Source of the DNA: Candidatus Zixiibacteriota bacterium
Lineage (GTDB): Bacteria > Zixibacteria > MSB-5A5 > DSPP01
Reading direction: 5' to 3'
Length of the DNA: 64,000 nucleotides
Assembly: GCA_022614805.1 (NCBI GenBank)
Contig: JAKEHY010000001.1
Span: 61,470 to 125,469, forward strand
The notes below the pieces were generated by a model, which did no database searches, was not told where the DNA came from, and was given only the letters and a program-made list of their open reading frames with translations. Each line of letters begins with the position of its first letter. The first letter of the stretch is position 1. A program made the translations under genes and the position numbers. Below are positions 32,586 through 39,881 of this stretch, piece after piece.

Positions 32586-32698
32586 CCTTCTTCCATCCGG
32601 ACTGTACCGTCGGCGCCGGAGTTGCACCGGCTCTGTCCCGTGTTTGCGGGACTCGCGGGCTGTACCGCCGATCGAGGAATTTCACCTCGCCCCGAAAG
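32586..32698 (-). ncRNA. FMN riboswitch (RFN element) of the rib operon
   Basis: Read on the minus strand the aptamer shows the conserved RFN segments in order: TTTCGGGGCGAGGTGAAATT, CGGCGGTACAGCCCGCGAG, GCCGGTGCAACTCCGGCGCC, and ACGGTACAGTCCGGATGGAA closing with GAAGG. CTTTC at the 5' end and GAAGG at the 3' end form P1. Binding of FMN should favour the terminator at 32516-32545 and shut down ribD-ribE-ribBA-ribH-nusB. A GGCAAACG/CGTTTGCC hairpin lies between aptamer and terminator and may act as the alternative structure. The plus-strand genes to the right are not affected. Confidence 0.95.
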
Positions 32699-32827
32699 CT
32701 TATCTATTATACAATCAAGAACGGGTCAAGTCAACAAGGACAACCCCAACGAGGTCGGTCTCCTCTTTCGTACCCGGTTGAATTGGTTTATAATCCGTCC
32801 ACTTATTATGGAAAGGAGATTTTAACA
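32699..32827. other. Divergent promoter region between rib operon and methyltransferase gene
   Basis: Together with the riboswitch and its terminator, this fills the roughly 325-base gap between ribD and the next gene. The minus-strand rib promoter and plus-strand methyltransferase promoter should both lie here; a TTATAAT-like sequence near 32790 is a possible -10 for the plus strand, without a convincing -35. Confidence 0.4.
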
Positions 32828-33898
32828 ATGAACCAGACGGTTGACCAAACTAAAAAAGAAAAATTTGCCGAACGGATGGTAGGTGTTCTGAACGACAGTT
32901 CGCTTGCCTTGATGATGAGCATCGGCCATCAGACCGGGCTTTATGACGTAATGGCCAAACTCCCACCCTCCACGAGCGTTCAAATTGCCAAAGCCGCCCG
33001 GCTGAAGGAGCGCTACGTGCGCGAATGGCTGGGGGTGATGCTGACCGGGCGGGTGGTGGAATACGACTCGGCGAGAGCCACCTATCATCTGCCGGCCGAA
33101 AACGCCGCTTCCTTGACCCGCGCCGCCGGCCCGGAAAACCTCGCTTTGTATATGCAGTACATCCCCCTTCTCGGAAACGTGGAGGAGGGAATTATCAAAA
33201 GCTTCCGCAAAGGGGGCGGCGTTCCCTATTCCGCCTACCCGAAGTTTCAAAAAATCCAGTCCGAGGACTCGAGTTCAATTTATGATGCCACGCTGATACC
33301 AACCACCCTCCCCCTCGTGCCCGGCATAGTGGAGCGATTAAAAACGGGCATCGAAGTCGCCGATATCGGCTGCGGTTCTGGCCACGCCGTCAACCTGATG
33401 GCCAAGACTTTCCCCAAAAGCCGCTTTACTGGCTACGATTTTTCGAGGGAGGGAATCGCCGCCGGAAAAACGGAGGCCAAAAAACTGAAATTGTCCAAAG
33501 CCCGCTTCGTCGTTCAGGACGTATCCAAACTGGCCGACCGTTCCCGGTTCGATTTCATCACCACCTTCGACGCTGTCCACGACCAGGCCAAACCGAAGAC
33601 CGTGCTGAAAGCGATTGCCCGGGCGCTGAAGCCGGACGGCATTTACCTGATGGTGGACATTGCCGCTTCGAGCAACGTGCATGAAAACTTGGACCACCCG
33701 CTCGGTTCGACCTTGTACACCGTTTCCTGTATGCATTGTATGACCGTCTCGCTGGCCCTGAATGGCGAAGGGCTGGGAGCGATGTGGGGCAAACAAAAAG
33801 CCCTCCAGTATTTGGCGGATGCGGGATTCACCAATGTAGAAGTAAAACAGGTTCCGGGAGACATTTTTAACTATTACTACATTGCCAGAAAAAGTTGA
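32828..33898 (+). CDS. Class I SAM-dependent methyltransferase with N-terminal winged-helix domain
   Basis: 356 residues from the ATG at 32828, with AAGGAG upstream. Residues about 15-95 look like a winged-helix dimerisation domain (LMMSIGHQTGLYDVMAKLPP, AARLKERYVREWLGVMLTGR), as in O-methyltransferase-like and ArsM-related families. The Rossmann domain has motif I VADIGCGSGHAVNLMAK, motif II near FTGYDFS, and post-motif LKPDGIYLMVDIAA. An Asp-His pair (TFDAVHDQ) follows strand 4. The substrate is unknown. This opens the plus-strand accessory run. No signal peptide. Confidence 0.8.
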   Translation: MNQTVDQTKKEKFAERMVGVLNDSSLALMMSIGHQTGLYDVMAKLPPSTSVQIAKAARLKERYVREWLGVMLTGRVVEYDSARATYHLPAENAASLTRAAGPENLALYMQYIPLLGNVEEGIIKSFRKGGGVPYSAYPKFQKIQSEDSSSIYDATLIPTTLPLVPGIVERLKTGIEVADIGCGSGHAVNLMAKTFPKSRFTGYDFSREGIAAGKTEAKKLKLSKARFVVQDVSKLADRSRFDFITTFDAVHDQAKPKTVLKAIARALKPDGIYLMVDIAASSNVHENLDHPLGSTLYTVSCMHCMTVSLALNGEGLGAMWGKQKALQYLADAGFTNVEVKQVPGDIFNYYYIARKS

Positions 33899-33913
33899 AC
33901 AAAAGGCAAATAA

Positions 33914-34396
33914 ATGAGACGAATTTTCATCCTTCTGCTTTTCGCCCTGCTGGCGCTTTTCCTTCCATTTATCCCCAAAGCCCAAAATAAAAAACCGACC
34001 TTAAACGACCTTCGCTGGCTTTCCGGCTGCTGGGCCAACGGCGGCACGTCCGACCGCTACGAAGAGCACTGGATCAAACCGGCCGGCACCTCGGTTTTGG
34101 GAATAAGCCACACCGTGGCGAATGACACGACCCTTGCCTTCGAATTCCTGCGCATCCAACAGCAAAAAAACGGCGACATCTACTACGTGGCCGACCCGTC
34201 CGGCCAAGCCCAAGACTCTTTCAAGCTGGTCAAATTTAACGCCGCCGAGCTGGTATTTGAAAACCCGAAACACGATTTTCCGCAGCGCATCATTTACCGT
34301 CGGAAAGGCGACTCCCTCTTCGCCCGAATCGAAGGGAAAAGCAGCGGAAAAGAGCACGGCATCGATTTTCCGATGAAGCGCGCCAAATGTGACTGA
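33914..34396 (+). CDS. DUF6265 family exported protein
   Basis: 160 residues with a signal peptide (FILLLFALLALFLPFIPKAQ). The mature part is a predicted small lipocalin-like beta-barrel: the family opening LRWLSGCWANGG, EEHWIKPAGTSVLGISHTV, then LVFENPKHDFPQRIIYRRKG, ending near GIDFPMKRAKCD. The function of the family is not known; the fold suggests binding of a small hydrophobic ligand in the periplasm. It follows the methyltransferase gene after 15 bases and may share its transcript. Confidence 0.75.
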   Translation: MRRIFILLLFALLALFLPFIPKAQNKKPTLNDLRWLSGCWANGGTSDRYEEHWIKPAGTSVLGISHTVANDTTLAFEFLRIQQQKNGDIYYVADPSGQAQDSFKLVKFNAAELVFENPKHDFPQRIIYRRKGDSLFARIEGKSSGKEHGIDFPMKRAKCD

Positions 34397-34420
34397 ATTC
34401 TTTAATTCCCCGTAATCAAG

Positions 34421-35308
34421 GTGGTCAGCCGAATAAAAACTGTTGGACTTCTCAAAGCCACCTTTTCCGTCGCCGTCTGGGGGGCTTCTTTTATAGCCAC
34501 CAAAGTTGCCCTGCGCGACGTTTCCCCGGTCACCGTGGTATGGCTGCGTTTTGCAATGGGCATCCTCGTATTGGGGGCTTTTGTCATCATCCGGAAAGAA
34601 TTCCTCCCCCAGCCCCCCAAGGTGCTGGGGTATTTTGCTCTTCTTGGTTTTATCGGCATTACTCTCCACCAATGGCTGCAATCCAACGGGCTGACAACCG
34701 CCCAAGCCTCAACTTCTGCCTGGATTGTCTCCACCGCCCCCATTTTCATAGCAATTTTGGGCTGGCTGCTCTTGAAGGAGCAACTTCGTTGGGACCAAAT
34801 CGCCGGGATTCTGTTCGCCACGGCCGGCGTTTTGCTCGTGGTCAGCAAAGGCGATTTGAGCTCAATTTTCAAGGGAAGCTTCGGCACGCCCGGCGACCTG
34901 TTGGTTTTAATCAGCTCCCCAAATTGGGCCGTCTATTCCGTTCTTGCGCGAAAGGGTTTGAAAGAAAACAGCGCTTCCCTGCTGACTTTCTACGTTATAG
35001 CCCTCGGCTGGATTTTTTCTACCCCCCTTTTCTTCGCCGGAGCGGGCATTGGCGAAATCCCCCAGCTGACCCTCTCCGGCTGGACGGCCATCGGCTTTCT
35101 CGGCATTTTCTGTTCCGGTCTGGCCTACATTTATTGGAACGATGCCTTAAAGATTATCCCCGCCTCCCAGGTCGGCGCGCTACTGTATGTCGAACCCCTC
35201 TTCGCCGTGGCCGTCGCCGCCGCACTCATTGGAGAAACCATCACTCTGGGCGCCCTTTTGGGCGGGGCGATAATTCTTTTTGGAGTATGGATGGTGACGA
35301 GAAAGTAA
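34421..35308 (+). CDS. EamA/DMT-family transporter (ten-helix drug/metabolite exporter)
   Basis: 295 residues, starting at a GTG; an AAG-rich site precedes it. Ten membrane helices in two EamA halves: the first holds FSVAVWGASFIATKVALRDV and FAMGILVLGAFVIIRKEFLP, the second VLISSPNWAVYSVLARKGLK and the closing GALLGGAIILFGVWMVTRK. The halves are homologous, as usual in the family. DMT exporters move amino acids, nucleotide sugars, drugs or metabolites across the inner membrane; nothing here gives the substrate. The 25-base gap to DUF6265 would permit co-transcription. Confidence 0.85.
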   Translation: MVSRIKTVGLLKATFSVAVWGASFIATKVALRDVSPVTVVWLRFAMGILVLGAFVIIRKEFLPQPPKVLGYFALLGFIGITLHQWLQSNGLTTAQASTSAWIVSTAPIFIAILGWLLLKEQLRWDQIAGILFATAGVLLVVSKGDLSSIFKGSFGTPGDLLVLISSPNWAVYSVLARKGLKENSASLLTFYVIALGWIFSTPLFFAGAGIGEIPQLTLSGWTAIGFLGIFCSGLAYIYWNDALKIIPASQVGALLYVEPLFAVAVAAALIGETITLGALLGGAIILFGVWMVTRK

Positions 35309-35382
35309 GCGACGTTTTTTAGTTCTGGCATTTCGATTATATTCAGCTCGGTAATTAAAATGAAAAACTAAAAGGAGGAAAA

Positions 35383-35808
35383 ATGAAACGCAAAGCGTCA
35401 GCCGTGTGGAAGGGTGGATTGAAGGATGGAAAAGGAACGGTTTCGACCGAAAGCGGCGTGCTTTCGAACAACGCCTATTCCTTCTCCACCCGCTTCGAAA
35501 ACGAAAAAGGAACCAACCCGGAGGAGTTGATAGCCGCCGCCCACGCCGGCTGCTTTTCTATGGCCCTTTCGGCCGAATTGGGAAAAGCCGGAATGACGCC
35601 GCAAAGTATCAGCACGATGGCCACGATTACCTTAGAAATGCTGGAAGGCGGCCCGACGGTAACCTCCAGCCATCTGGAAACGGTGGCCAAAATTCCCGGA
35701 GCCGATAAGGGGGCCTTTGAAAAAGCCGCCAACGGCGCCAAAGCCGGCTGCCCCATTTCCCGGCTTTTAAACACCAAAATCACGCTGGATGCCAAGCTGG
35801 AAAATTAA
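35383..35808 (+). CDS. OsmC family peroxiredoxin
   Basis: 141 residues with the strong ribosome site AAAGGAGGAAAA. The two redox cysteines are present: one in AAAHAGCFSMALSAELGKAG (helix 2) and one in AKAGCPISRLLNTKITL near the C-terminus. Other OsmC landmarks are AVWKGGLKDGKGTVSTESG and NPEELIAAAHAGCF. OsmC proteins reduce organic hydroperoxides, with a Cys pair working through lipoyl or thioredoxin systems. Length and motif place it with OsmC rather than Ohr. A weak CCCCG/CGGGG hairpin follows. Confidence 0.9.
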   Translation: MKRKASAVWKGGLKDGKGTVSTESGVLSNNAYSFSTRFENEKGTNPEELIAAAHAGCFSMALSAELGKAGMTPQSISTMATITLEMLEGGPTVTSSHLETVAKIPGADKGAFEKAANGAKAGCPISRLLNTKITLDAKLEN

Positions 35809-35861
35809 AATCCCCGCCAGTGAAACTTTTACGGGGAATCATTCCGTAAATACAGGTAAAC

Positions 35862-35885
35862 ATAGGCGGCATTTCAATGCCGCGG
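35862..35885. repeat. GTAGG-like palindromic repeat
   Basis: ATAGGCGGCATTTCAATGCCGCGG, given as arms GCGGCAT and ATGCCGC around a short TTCA loop. Same layout as the copy at 53387 (GTAGGCGGCAC). It ends where the ribosome site of the first DinB-like gene starts. Confidence 0.5.
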
Positions 35886-35894
35886 AAAGGATAT

Positions 35895-36353
35895 ATGACC
35901 GAAGTTAAACGCATATCCGACCAGCTTCAACGGGCGTTCGAAAAAGACGCCTGGCACGGCCCGGCGGTGATGGAGGTCTTGAATGGAGTAACCGCCCAAC
36001 AGGCCGCCGCCCGCCCGGTTCCCAACGCCCATTCCATTTGGGAAATCACCCTGCACGTCTCCGGCTGGATGGGGGTTTTGAAATCCCGCGTGGAAGGAAA
36101 ATGGATGGATGAACCGGCCGAAGGGGACTGGCCGCCCGTGGATGATACAAGTCCGGCCTCTTGGGAAAAGACGGTAAAACTCCTGAAAACCAGACACGCC
36201 GGACTGCAAAAGGCCATCTCCAAGCTTTCCGATAAGAAATTGAACAAACCGATTGCCAAGGGCAAATCCACCTTTTACGCCTCCCTGCACGGGATAATCC
36301 AGCACGACCTGTATCACGCCGGGCAGATGGCTGTCCTTAAAAAGGGAGTGTAA
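35895..36353 (+). CDS. DinB-like metal-binding four-helix protein, copy 1
   Basis: 152 residues from the ATG at 35895, preceded by GGAAAGGAT; an ATG 18 bases upstream lies in the repeat hairpin and is rejected. Four-helix DinB/DUF664-type bundle with three candidate metal histidines: one in NAHSIWEITLHVSGWMG and two in GIIQHDLYHAGQMAVLKK. Members act as thiol-dependent transferases or of unknown function. A diverged tandem copy follows after two bases. No partner gene reveals a substrate. Confidence 0.75.
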   Translation: MTEVKRISDQLQRAFEKDAWHGPAVMEVLNGVTAQQAAARPVPNAHSIWEITLHVSGWMGVLKSRVEGKWMDEPAEGDWPPVDDTSPASWEKTVKLLKTRHAGLQKAISKLSDKKLNKPIAKGKSTFYASLHGIIQHDLYHAGQMAVLKKGV

Positions 36354-36355
36354 GA

Positions 36356-36817
36356 GTGACCGAAATAGAACGCATAAGTGACCAGTTGAAACGCGCCTTT
36401 GAAGGCGGCGCCTGGCACGGCCCTTCGGTCAAGGAGGTGCTGGAAGGAGTCACGGCCGAAAAAGCAGCCGCCCGGCCGATTTCCGGCGCCCATTCCATCT
36501 GGGAACTCGTTCTGCACATCGCCGTCTGGGAGGACGCCGTGAAAAGATGGGTTCGGGGGGAAACCCACAACGTGACCAATGAGCTGGACTGGCAGAAAGT
36601 GAAGGATACAAACGAAGCGGCTTGGAAAAAAACATTGGAAAACTTGGAAACCGGACATATGGAACTGCGCGCAACCATTTCCCGTCTTTCCGATGGCGAG
36701 TTGGATAAAATTCTCAAGGAGCCGAAACCCTCGGTTTACGACCTTTTGCACGGGGTTATCCAGCACGACCTGTACCACGCCGGCCAGATTGCCGTTTTAA
36801 AGAAACGAGCAAAATAA
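36356..36817 (+). CDS. DinB-like metal-binding four-helix protein, copy 2
   Basis: 153 residues from a GTG two bases past the previous stop, preceded by GGGAG. It aligns end to end with copy 1 (EIERISDQLKRAFEGGAWHG against EVKRISDQLQRAFEKDAWHG) and keeps the His pattern in GAHSIWELVLHIAVWED and VIQHDLYHAGQIAVLKK. The central third differs most (NELDWQKVKDTNEAAW). It is therefore a recent tandem duplication with both copies apparently intact; a heterodimer or two specificities are possible. It is followed by one base and then the DUF4287 gene. Confidence 0.75.
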   Translation: MTEIERISDQLKRAFEGGAWHGPSVKEVLEGVTAEKAAARPISGAHSIWELVLHIAVWEDAVKRWVRGETHNVTNELDWQKVKDTNEAAWKKTLENLETGHMELRATISRLSDGELDKILKEPKPSVYDLLHGVIQHDLYHAGQIAVLKKRAK

Positions 36818-36818
36818 A

Positions 36819-37376
36819 ATGTCAACCAAGCAAGCGCAGTTCGCCGGCGTGGGCGACGAAGCCGTCCGCGCCAAGACCGGAAAGGGCTGGAAAGAATGGT
36901 TTACCATTCTGGACAAAACCGGCGCCCGAAAAATGGCGCACAAGGATATCGCCCAATACCTTTACGACACCCATAAAATCGGCGGCTGGTGGAGCCAGAT
37001 GGTTACCGTTGGCTATGAGCAGGCGCACGGAAAGCGGGAAAAACACGAGCGGGTGGGAGGCACGTACGACATCAGCGTCAGCCGCATTTTGGAAGTCCCG
37101 GTCTCCAAGGTTTTCAAGGCCTGGCAGGACGGAAAAGCCTGCGCCAAATGGCTGGGGGAAAAACCCGAGATTCGCAGCGCAACCGTCAACAAATATATGC
37201 ACCTTACCTGGGCGGACAAAAAAACCAAGCTGGACCTCAATTTTTATTCTAAAGGCCCGGCCAAAAGCCAGGTGGTCGTCCAGCACAGCAAATTGCCGGA
37301 TGCCAAAGCCGCCGCAAAAATGAAAATTTATTGGAGCAAAAACCTGGAGCGGCTGAAAGGTTTCTTGAAGGCATAG
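36819..37376 (+). CDS. DUF4287 plus SRPBCC-like domain protein
   Basis: 185 residues. The N-terminal 75 residues match the DUF4287 pattern (KTGKGWKEWFTILDKTGARK, YLYDTHKIGGWWSQMVTVGY). The remaining 110 form an SRPBCC/AHSA1-type helix-grip fold (SRILEVPVSKVFKAWQDGKA, KYMHLTWADKKTKLDLNFYS) with a long C-terminal helix (WSKNLERLKGFLKA). Such fusions are common in stand-alone proteins of unknown function. It is probably translated with the DinB pair, from which it is separated by a single base. Confidence 0.75.
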   Translation: MSTKQAQFAGVGDEAVRAKTGKGWKEWFTILDKTGARKMAHKDIAQYLYDTHKIGGWWSQMVTVGYEQAHGKREKHERVGGTYDISVSRILEVPVSKVFKAWQDGKACAKWLGEKPEIRSATVNKYMHLTWADKKTKLDLNFYSKGPAKSQVVVQHSKLPDAKAAAKMKIYWSKNLERLKGFLKA

Positions 37377-37383
37377 TAGCGCT

Positions 37384-38091
37384 TTGACGACCGCCATCGA
37401 AATCTGCTCCCTGCAAGAAACCATAATCACCTGCAAGAAATGCCCCCGTTTGGTGCGCTGGCGGGAAAAGATTGCCAAGGAAAAAGTGGCCCGGTTCAAG
37501 GACTGGGACTACTGGGGCAAACCGGTGCCGAGCTTCGGCGACCCGAATGCCCGGCTTTTGGTTGTCGGCTTGGCTCCGGCCGCCCACGGAGCTAATCGGA
37601 CGGGGCGGATGTTCACCAGCGACAAGAGCGGCTCGCTCTTGTACCCGACTCTCCACAAATTCAGCTTTGCCAATCAGCCCGCCTCCTTTACGCGCGATGA
37701 CGGCTTGAAATTGAACGACTGCTACATCACCGCTGTCGTCCGCTGCGCCCCGCCGCAAAATAAACCAGCTCCAAAGGAACTGGCCAATTGCCATCCGTAC
37801 CTCTTGGATGAACTCCGCTTGCTTTCTTCCTTGCGAGTAATCGTGGGATTGGGAAAGGTCGCCTTCGATGCCATCTTCCGTTCGTTAAAAGAATTAGAAA
37901 TGACGCCGCTCAAAACCAAACCCGCTTTCGGCCATGGTGTCATCGTTCCGGTTGCCCCCAGCCTGTTTCTCCTCGGCTCCTACCACCCCAGCCAGCAAAA
38001 CACCTTCACCGGCAAGCTGACCGAGTCAATGTTTTCCGATGTTTTCAGAGAAGCCAAAAAATTGCTCGAAAAACCTGTTGCAAGTTCTTAA
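37384..38091 (+). CDS. Uracil-DNA glycosylase, family 5 (UdgB type) with 4Fe-4S motif
   Basis: 235 residues from a TTG at 37384; no ATG lies near. An iron-sulfur ligand motif CKKCPRL opens the protein. Motif A reads GLAPAAHGANRTGRMF, without the acidic residue of families 1 or 4, as in UdgB; motif B is SYHPSQQNTFTGKL. It excises uracil, hypoxanthine or related damaged bases from DNA. Other expected ligands are in NDCYITAVVRCAPPQN and NCHPYLLDELRLL. The alternative family 4 reading is less likely because of motif A. It follows the DUF4287 gene by seven bases. Confidence 0.88.
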   Translation: MTTAIEICSLQETIITCKKCPRLVRWREKIAKEKVARFKDWDYWGKPVPSFGDPNARLLVVGLAPAAHGANRTGRMFTSDKSGSLLYPTLHKFSFANQPASFTRDDGLKLNDCYITAVVRCAPPQNKPAPKELANCHPYLLDELRLLSSLRVIVGLGKVAFDAIFRSLKELEMTPLKTKPAFGHGVIVPVAPSLFLLGSYHPSQQNTFTGKLTESMFSDVFREAKKLLEKPVASS

Positions 38092-38203
38092 GCCGGGTAT
38101 ATATATTCCCTTCGCGTGACCAAAACCACGGTAAGCGCGTTTCGTTCTGCAAAAAGAGGGGCCAAACGGCCAAAACCAACAAACCCTAACCAAGGAGGGG
38201 AAC

Positions 38204-38788
38204 GTGGGTAAAAAAATCGTTTTGGGCGGAATCGTTGCCGGCATCGTGGTGTTCATCTGGGGCGCCATCTCTCATATGGTGCTCGGAATGGGGGATGAGG
38301 GTATGAAGGGCTTGCCCAATGAGGAGACTGTTCTTTCCGCCCTCTCCACCAACGTTACCGAACCCGGCTTCTACTTCTTTCCCTGGGGTGATATGCAAGG
38401 CTCCAAGGAACAAATGGATGCCTGGAAGGAAAAATACCGCACCAGTCCGGCCGGCATTATGATTTACAAGCCCCAGGGGGGCGAAATGATGCCTCCGAGT
38501 ATGTTGATAACCGAACTGGTCACCAACATCCTGGCCGCTCTCATAGCCGCATTCTTGTTGAGCAAAGCTTTCGGCAATCTGGGAGGGCTCTTTGGCAAAG
38601 CCGTTTTTGTAGCCCTATTCGGCCTTTTTGCCGGAGTGGAAATCGACCTGTCCTATTGGAACTGGTACGGCTTCCCGACCAGCTACACGCTGTCATACAT
38701 CGTGCAGCACGTTATCGGCTGGTTTTTAGCCGGGCTGGTCCTGGGCTTCTTTTTCAAAAAGCCGGCGATGAGTCAGCCGGCAACGTAG
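38204..38788 (+). CDS. Four-helix membrane protein of unknown function
   Basis: 194 residues from a GTG with the strong ribosome site AAGGAGGGG. Helix 1 is VLGGIVAGIVVFIWGAIS; a soluble loop of about 75 residues holds VTEPGFYFFPWGDMQGSKEQ and a Met/Pro-rich stretch; helices 2-4 follow (LVTNILAALIAAFLLSKAFG, AVFVALFGLFAGVEIDLSYW, IVQHVIGWFLAGLVLGFFFK). The protein ends in a basic tail, so the C-terminus is probably cytoplasmic. I do not recognise the family with confidence. It has its own ribosome site after a 112-base gap. Confidence 0.65.
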   Translation: MGKKIVLGGIVAGIVVFIWGAISHMVLGMGDEGMKGLPNEETVLSALSTNVTEPGFYFFPWGDMQGSKEQMDAWKEKYRTSPAGIMIYKPQGGEMMPPSMLITELVTNILAALIAAFLLSKAFGNLGGLFGKAVFVALFGLFAGVEIDLSYWNWYGFPTSYTLSYIVQHVIGWFLAGLVLGFFFKKPAMSQPAT

Positions 38789-38822
38789 CCGGCTTCCTCG
38801 GCTCGACGCAAAGGGGATAAAT

Positions 38823-39188
38823 ATGAAACGCTCTCGTCAGCGAAAGAGTAGTGAGCGTGTGCTCTTTAAATCTTCCAGGCTCATCGCCATCCATGTTCCC
38901 AATTTGAAAAAAGCCGAGCGCTTCTACTCCGGCGTGTTGGGGTTTAAGCTCATCCGAAAGACGGGAAAACACCTCGTTTATAAGACCGGCCTGCTCACGC
39001 TCTATGTCGTCAGGGACAACAAAGTAAGCCCTTTCATCCCCAGTCTTGGTGTCAAGGACTGGAAAAAGGCCAAAACCTACTTGACCCAAAATGGCTGCCG
39101 GATTTTGAAGGTTTTTCCAAAAGATAGGGCTTTTTACTTCAAAGACCCCTTCGGGATTGTGATTGACGTCACCTCGACGGCAAGGTAA
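38823..39188 (+). CDS. VOC-superfamily (glyoxalase/dioxygenase-like) protein
   Basis: 121 residues. One VOC fold of two beta-alpha-beta-beta-beta units: LIAIHVPNLKKAERFYSGVL with the first metal-ligand strand, LGFKLIRKTGKHLVYKTGLL, then FYFKDPFGIVIDVTSTAR in the second half. The His in the first strand (AIHVPN) and an Asp near the C-terminus (GIVIDVT) are possible metal ligands, fewer than in active glyoxalases. It could be a binding or resistance protein. The 14 basic N-terminal residues are unusual but share the frame and ribosome site. Confidence 0.8.
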   Translation: MKRSRQRKSSERVLFKSSRLIAIHVPNLKKAERFYSGVLGFKLIRKTGKHLVYKTGLLTLYVVRDNKVSPFIPSLGVKDWKKAKTYLTQNGCRILKVFPKDRAFYFKDPFGIVIDVTSTAR

Positions 39189-39199
39189 CAGTCGAGAGC

Positions 39200-39442
39200 G
39201 TGCGGAAGCTGACCGGTTGGATCACGCGGGAACTTAAATGGTTCGGCATCGGTTTCCTGCTCCCTTTTGCCCTCGTTCTTGCGTTTGACTTGCTTGTTAC
39301 CCGTTCACCGATGCCCATCCACGAACGTATCCTACGCTTCGAGGACATTTGCGTTTACGGGGGGTGCATTCTTGTCCCGCTTTTCATATACTTCTTTGTG
39401 ACCATTACGAGGATGATTTTTCGTAGAAAAACAAACTCATAA
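39200..39442 (+). CDS. Small two-helix membrane protein
   Basis: 80 residues from a GTG 11 bases past the VOC stop. Two hydrophobic helices: FGIGFLLPFALVLAFDLLV and CVYGGCILVPLFIYFFVTIT, joined by a short charged loop (RSPMPIHERILRFEDI). No known domain. The end RMIFRRKTNS is basic, suggesting the terminus is cytoplasmic. Coding support is moderate: composition and position are sensible, but no homologue is recalled. Confidence 0.5.
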   Translation: MRKLTGWITRELKWFGIGFLLPFALVLAFDLLVTRSPMPIHERILRFEDICVYGGCILVPLFIYFFVTITRMIFRRKTNS

Positions 39443-39450
39443 CACCTTTG

Positions 39451-39470
39451 GAGGGAGCTCCGCTCCCGAC
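39451..39470. repeat. GAGGGAGC-type palindromic repeat, copy 1
   Basis: GAGGGAGCTCCGCTCCCGAC, with arms GGGAGC and GCTCCC. A nearly identical unit lies after the next gene at 39851-39881, so the pair flanks the MmcQ-like gene. Confidence 0.55.
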
Positions 39471-39484
39471 TCCCCGTCGACCCG

Positions 39485-39844
39485 ATGAGATTTGCCGCCC
39501 TGCACAAGTTCTGCGTTTCTTTCCCCGGCGCGACCGAGGACGTTCAGTGGGAAAACGACCTGTTGTTCCGGGTTGGAGGCAAAATCTTCGCAATTGTTGG
39601 TTTCAACGCCAAAGGCCCACAGGGCCTTTGCTTCAAATGCACGCCCCAAAAATTTGCCGAGCTGACCAAAAAGAAGGGGATAATCCCCGCACCGTACGTG
39701 GCCCGCTACTACTGGGTGGCGCTGGAAAACCTGAACGCCCTTCGGGCGCCGCAAATCAAGGCTCTGATAAAAGAATCCTATCAAATGGTATATGAAAAAC
39801 TTCCTGGAAAGTTGAAATCGAAAGTGCTGGCGGCAAAGAAGTAA
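39485..39844 (+). CDS. MmcQ/YjbR family DNA-binding-fold protein
   Basis: 119 residues from the ATG at 39485. The family order is visible: LHKFCVSFPGATEDVQWEND in the front, VGGKIFAIVGFN, CTPQKFAELTKKKGIIPAPY and YYWVALENLNALRAPQIKAL with the terminal helix SYQMVYEKLPGKLKSKV. The fold resembles a CyaY/YjbR double-wing; the function is poorly known and the DNA-binding label is historical. Two copies of one palindromic repeat bracket the gene. No other enzyme is near that would assign it to a pathway. Confidence 0.85.
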   Translation: MRFAALHKFCVSFPGATEDVQWENDLLFRVGGKIFAIVGFNAKGPQGLCFKCTPQKFAELTKKKGIIPAPYVARYYWVALENLNALRAPQIKALIKESYQMVYEKLPGKLKSKVLAAKK

Positions 39845-39850
39845 AACTAA

Positions 39851-39881
39851 ACGGTTGGGAGGGAGCCCCGCTCCCGACCGT
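39851..39881. repeat. GAGGGAGC-type palindromic repeat, copy 2, between converging genes
   Basis: Arms ACGGTTGGGAG and CTCCCGACCGT enclose GGAGCCCCG, giving a strong hairpin on both strands between the MmcQ-like gene and rlmH. It probably stops transcription from both sides. Confidence 0.6.
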
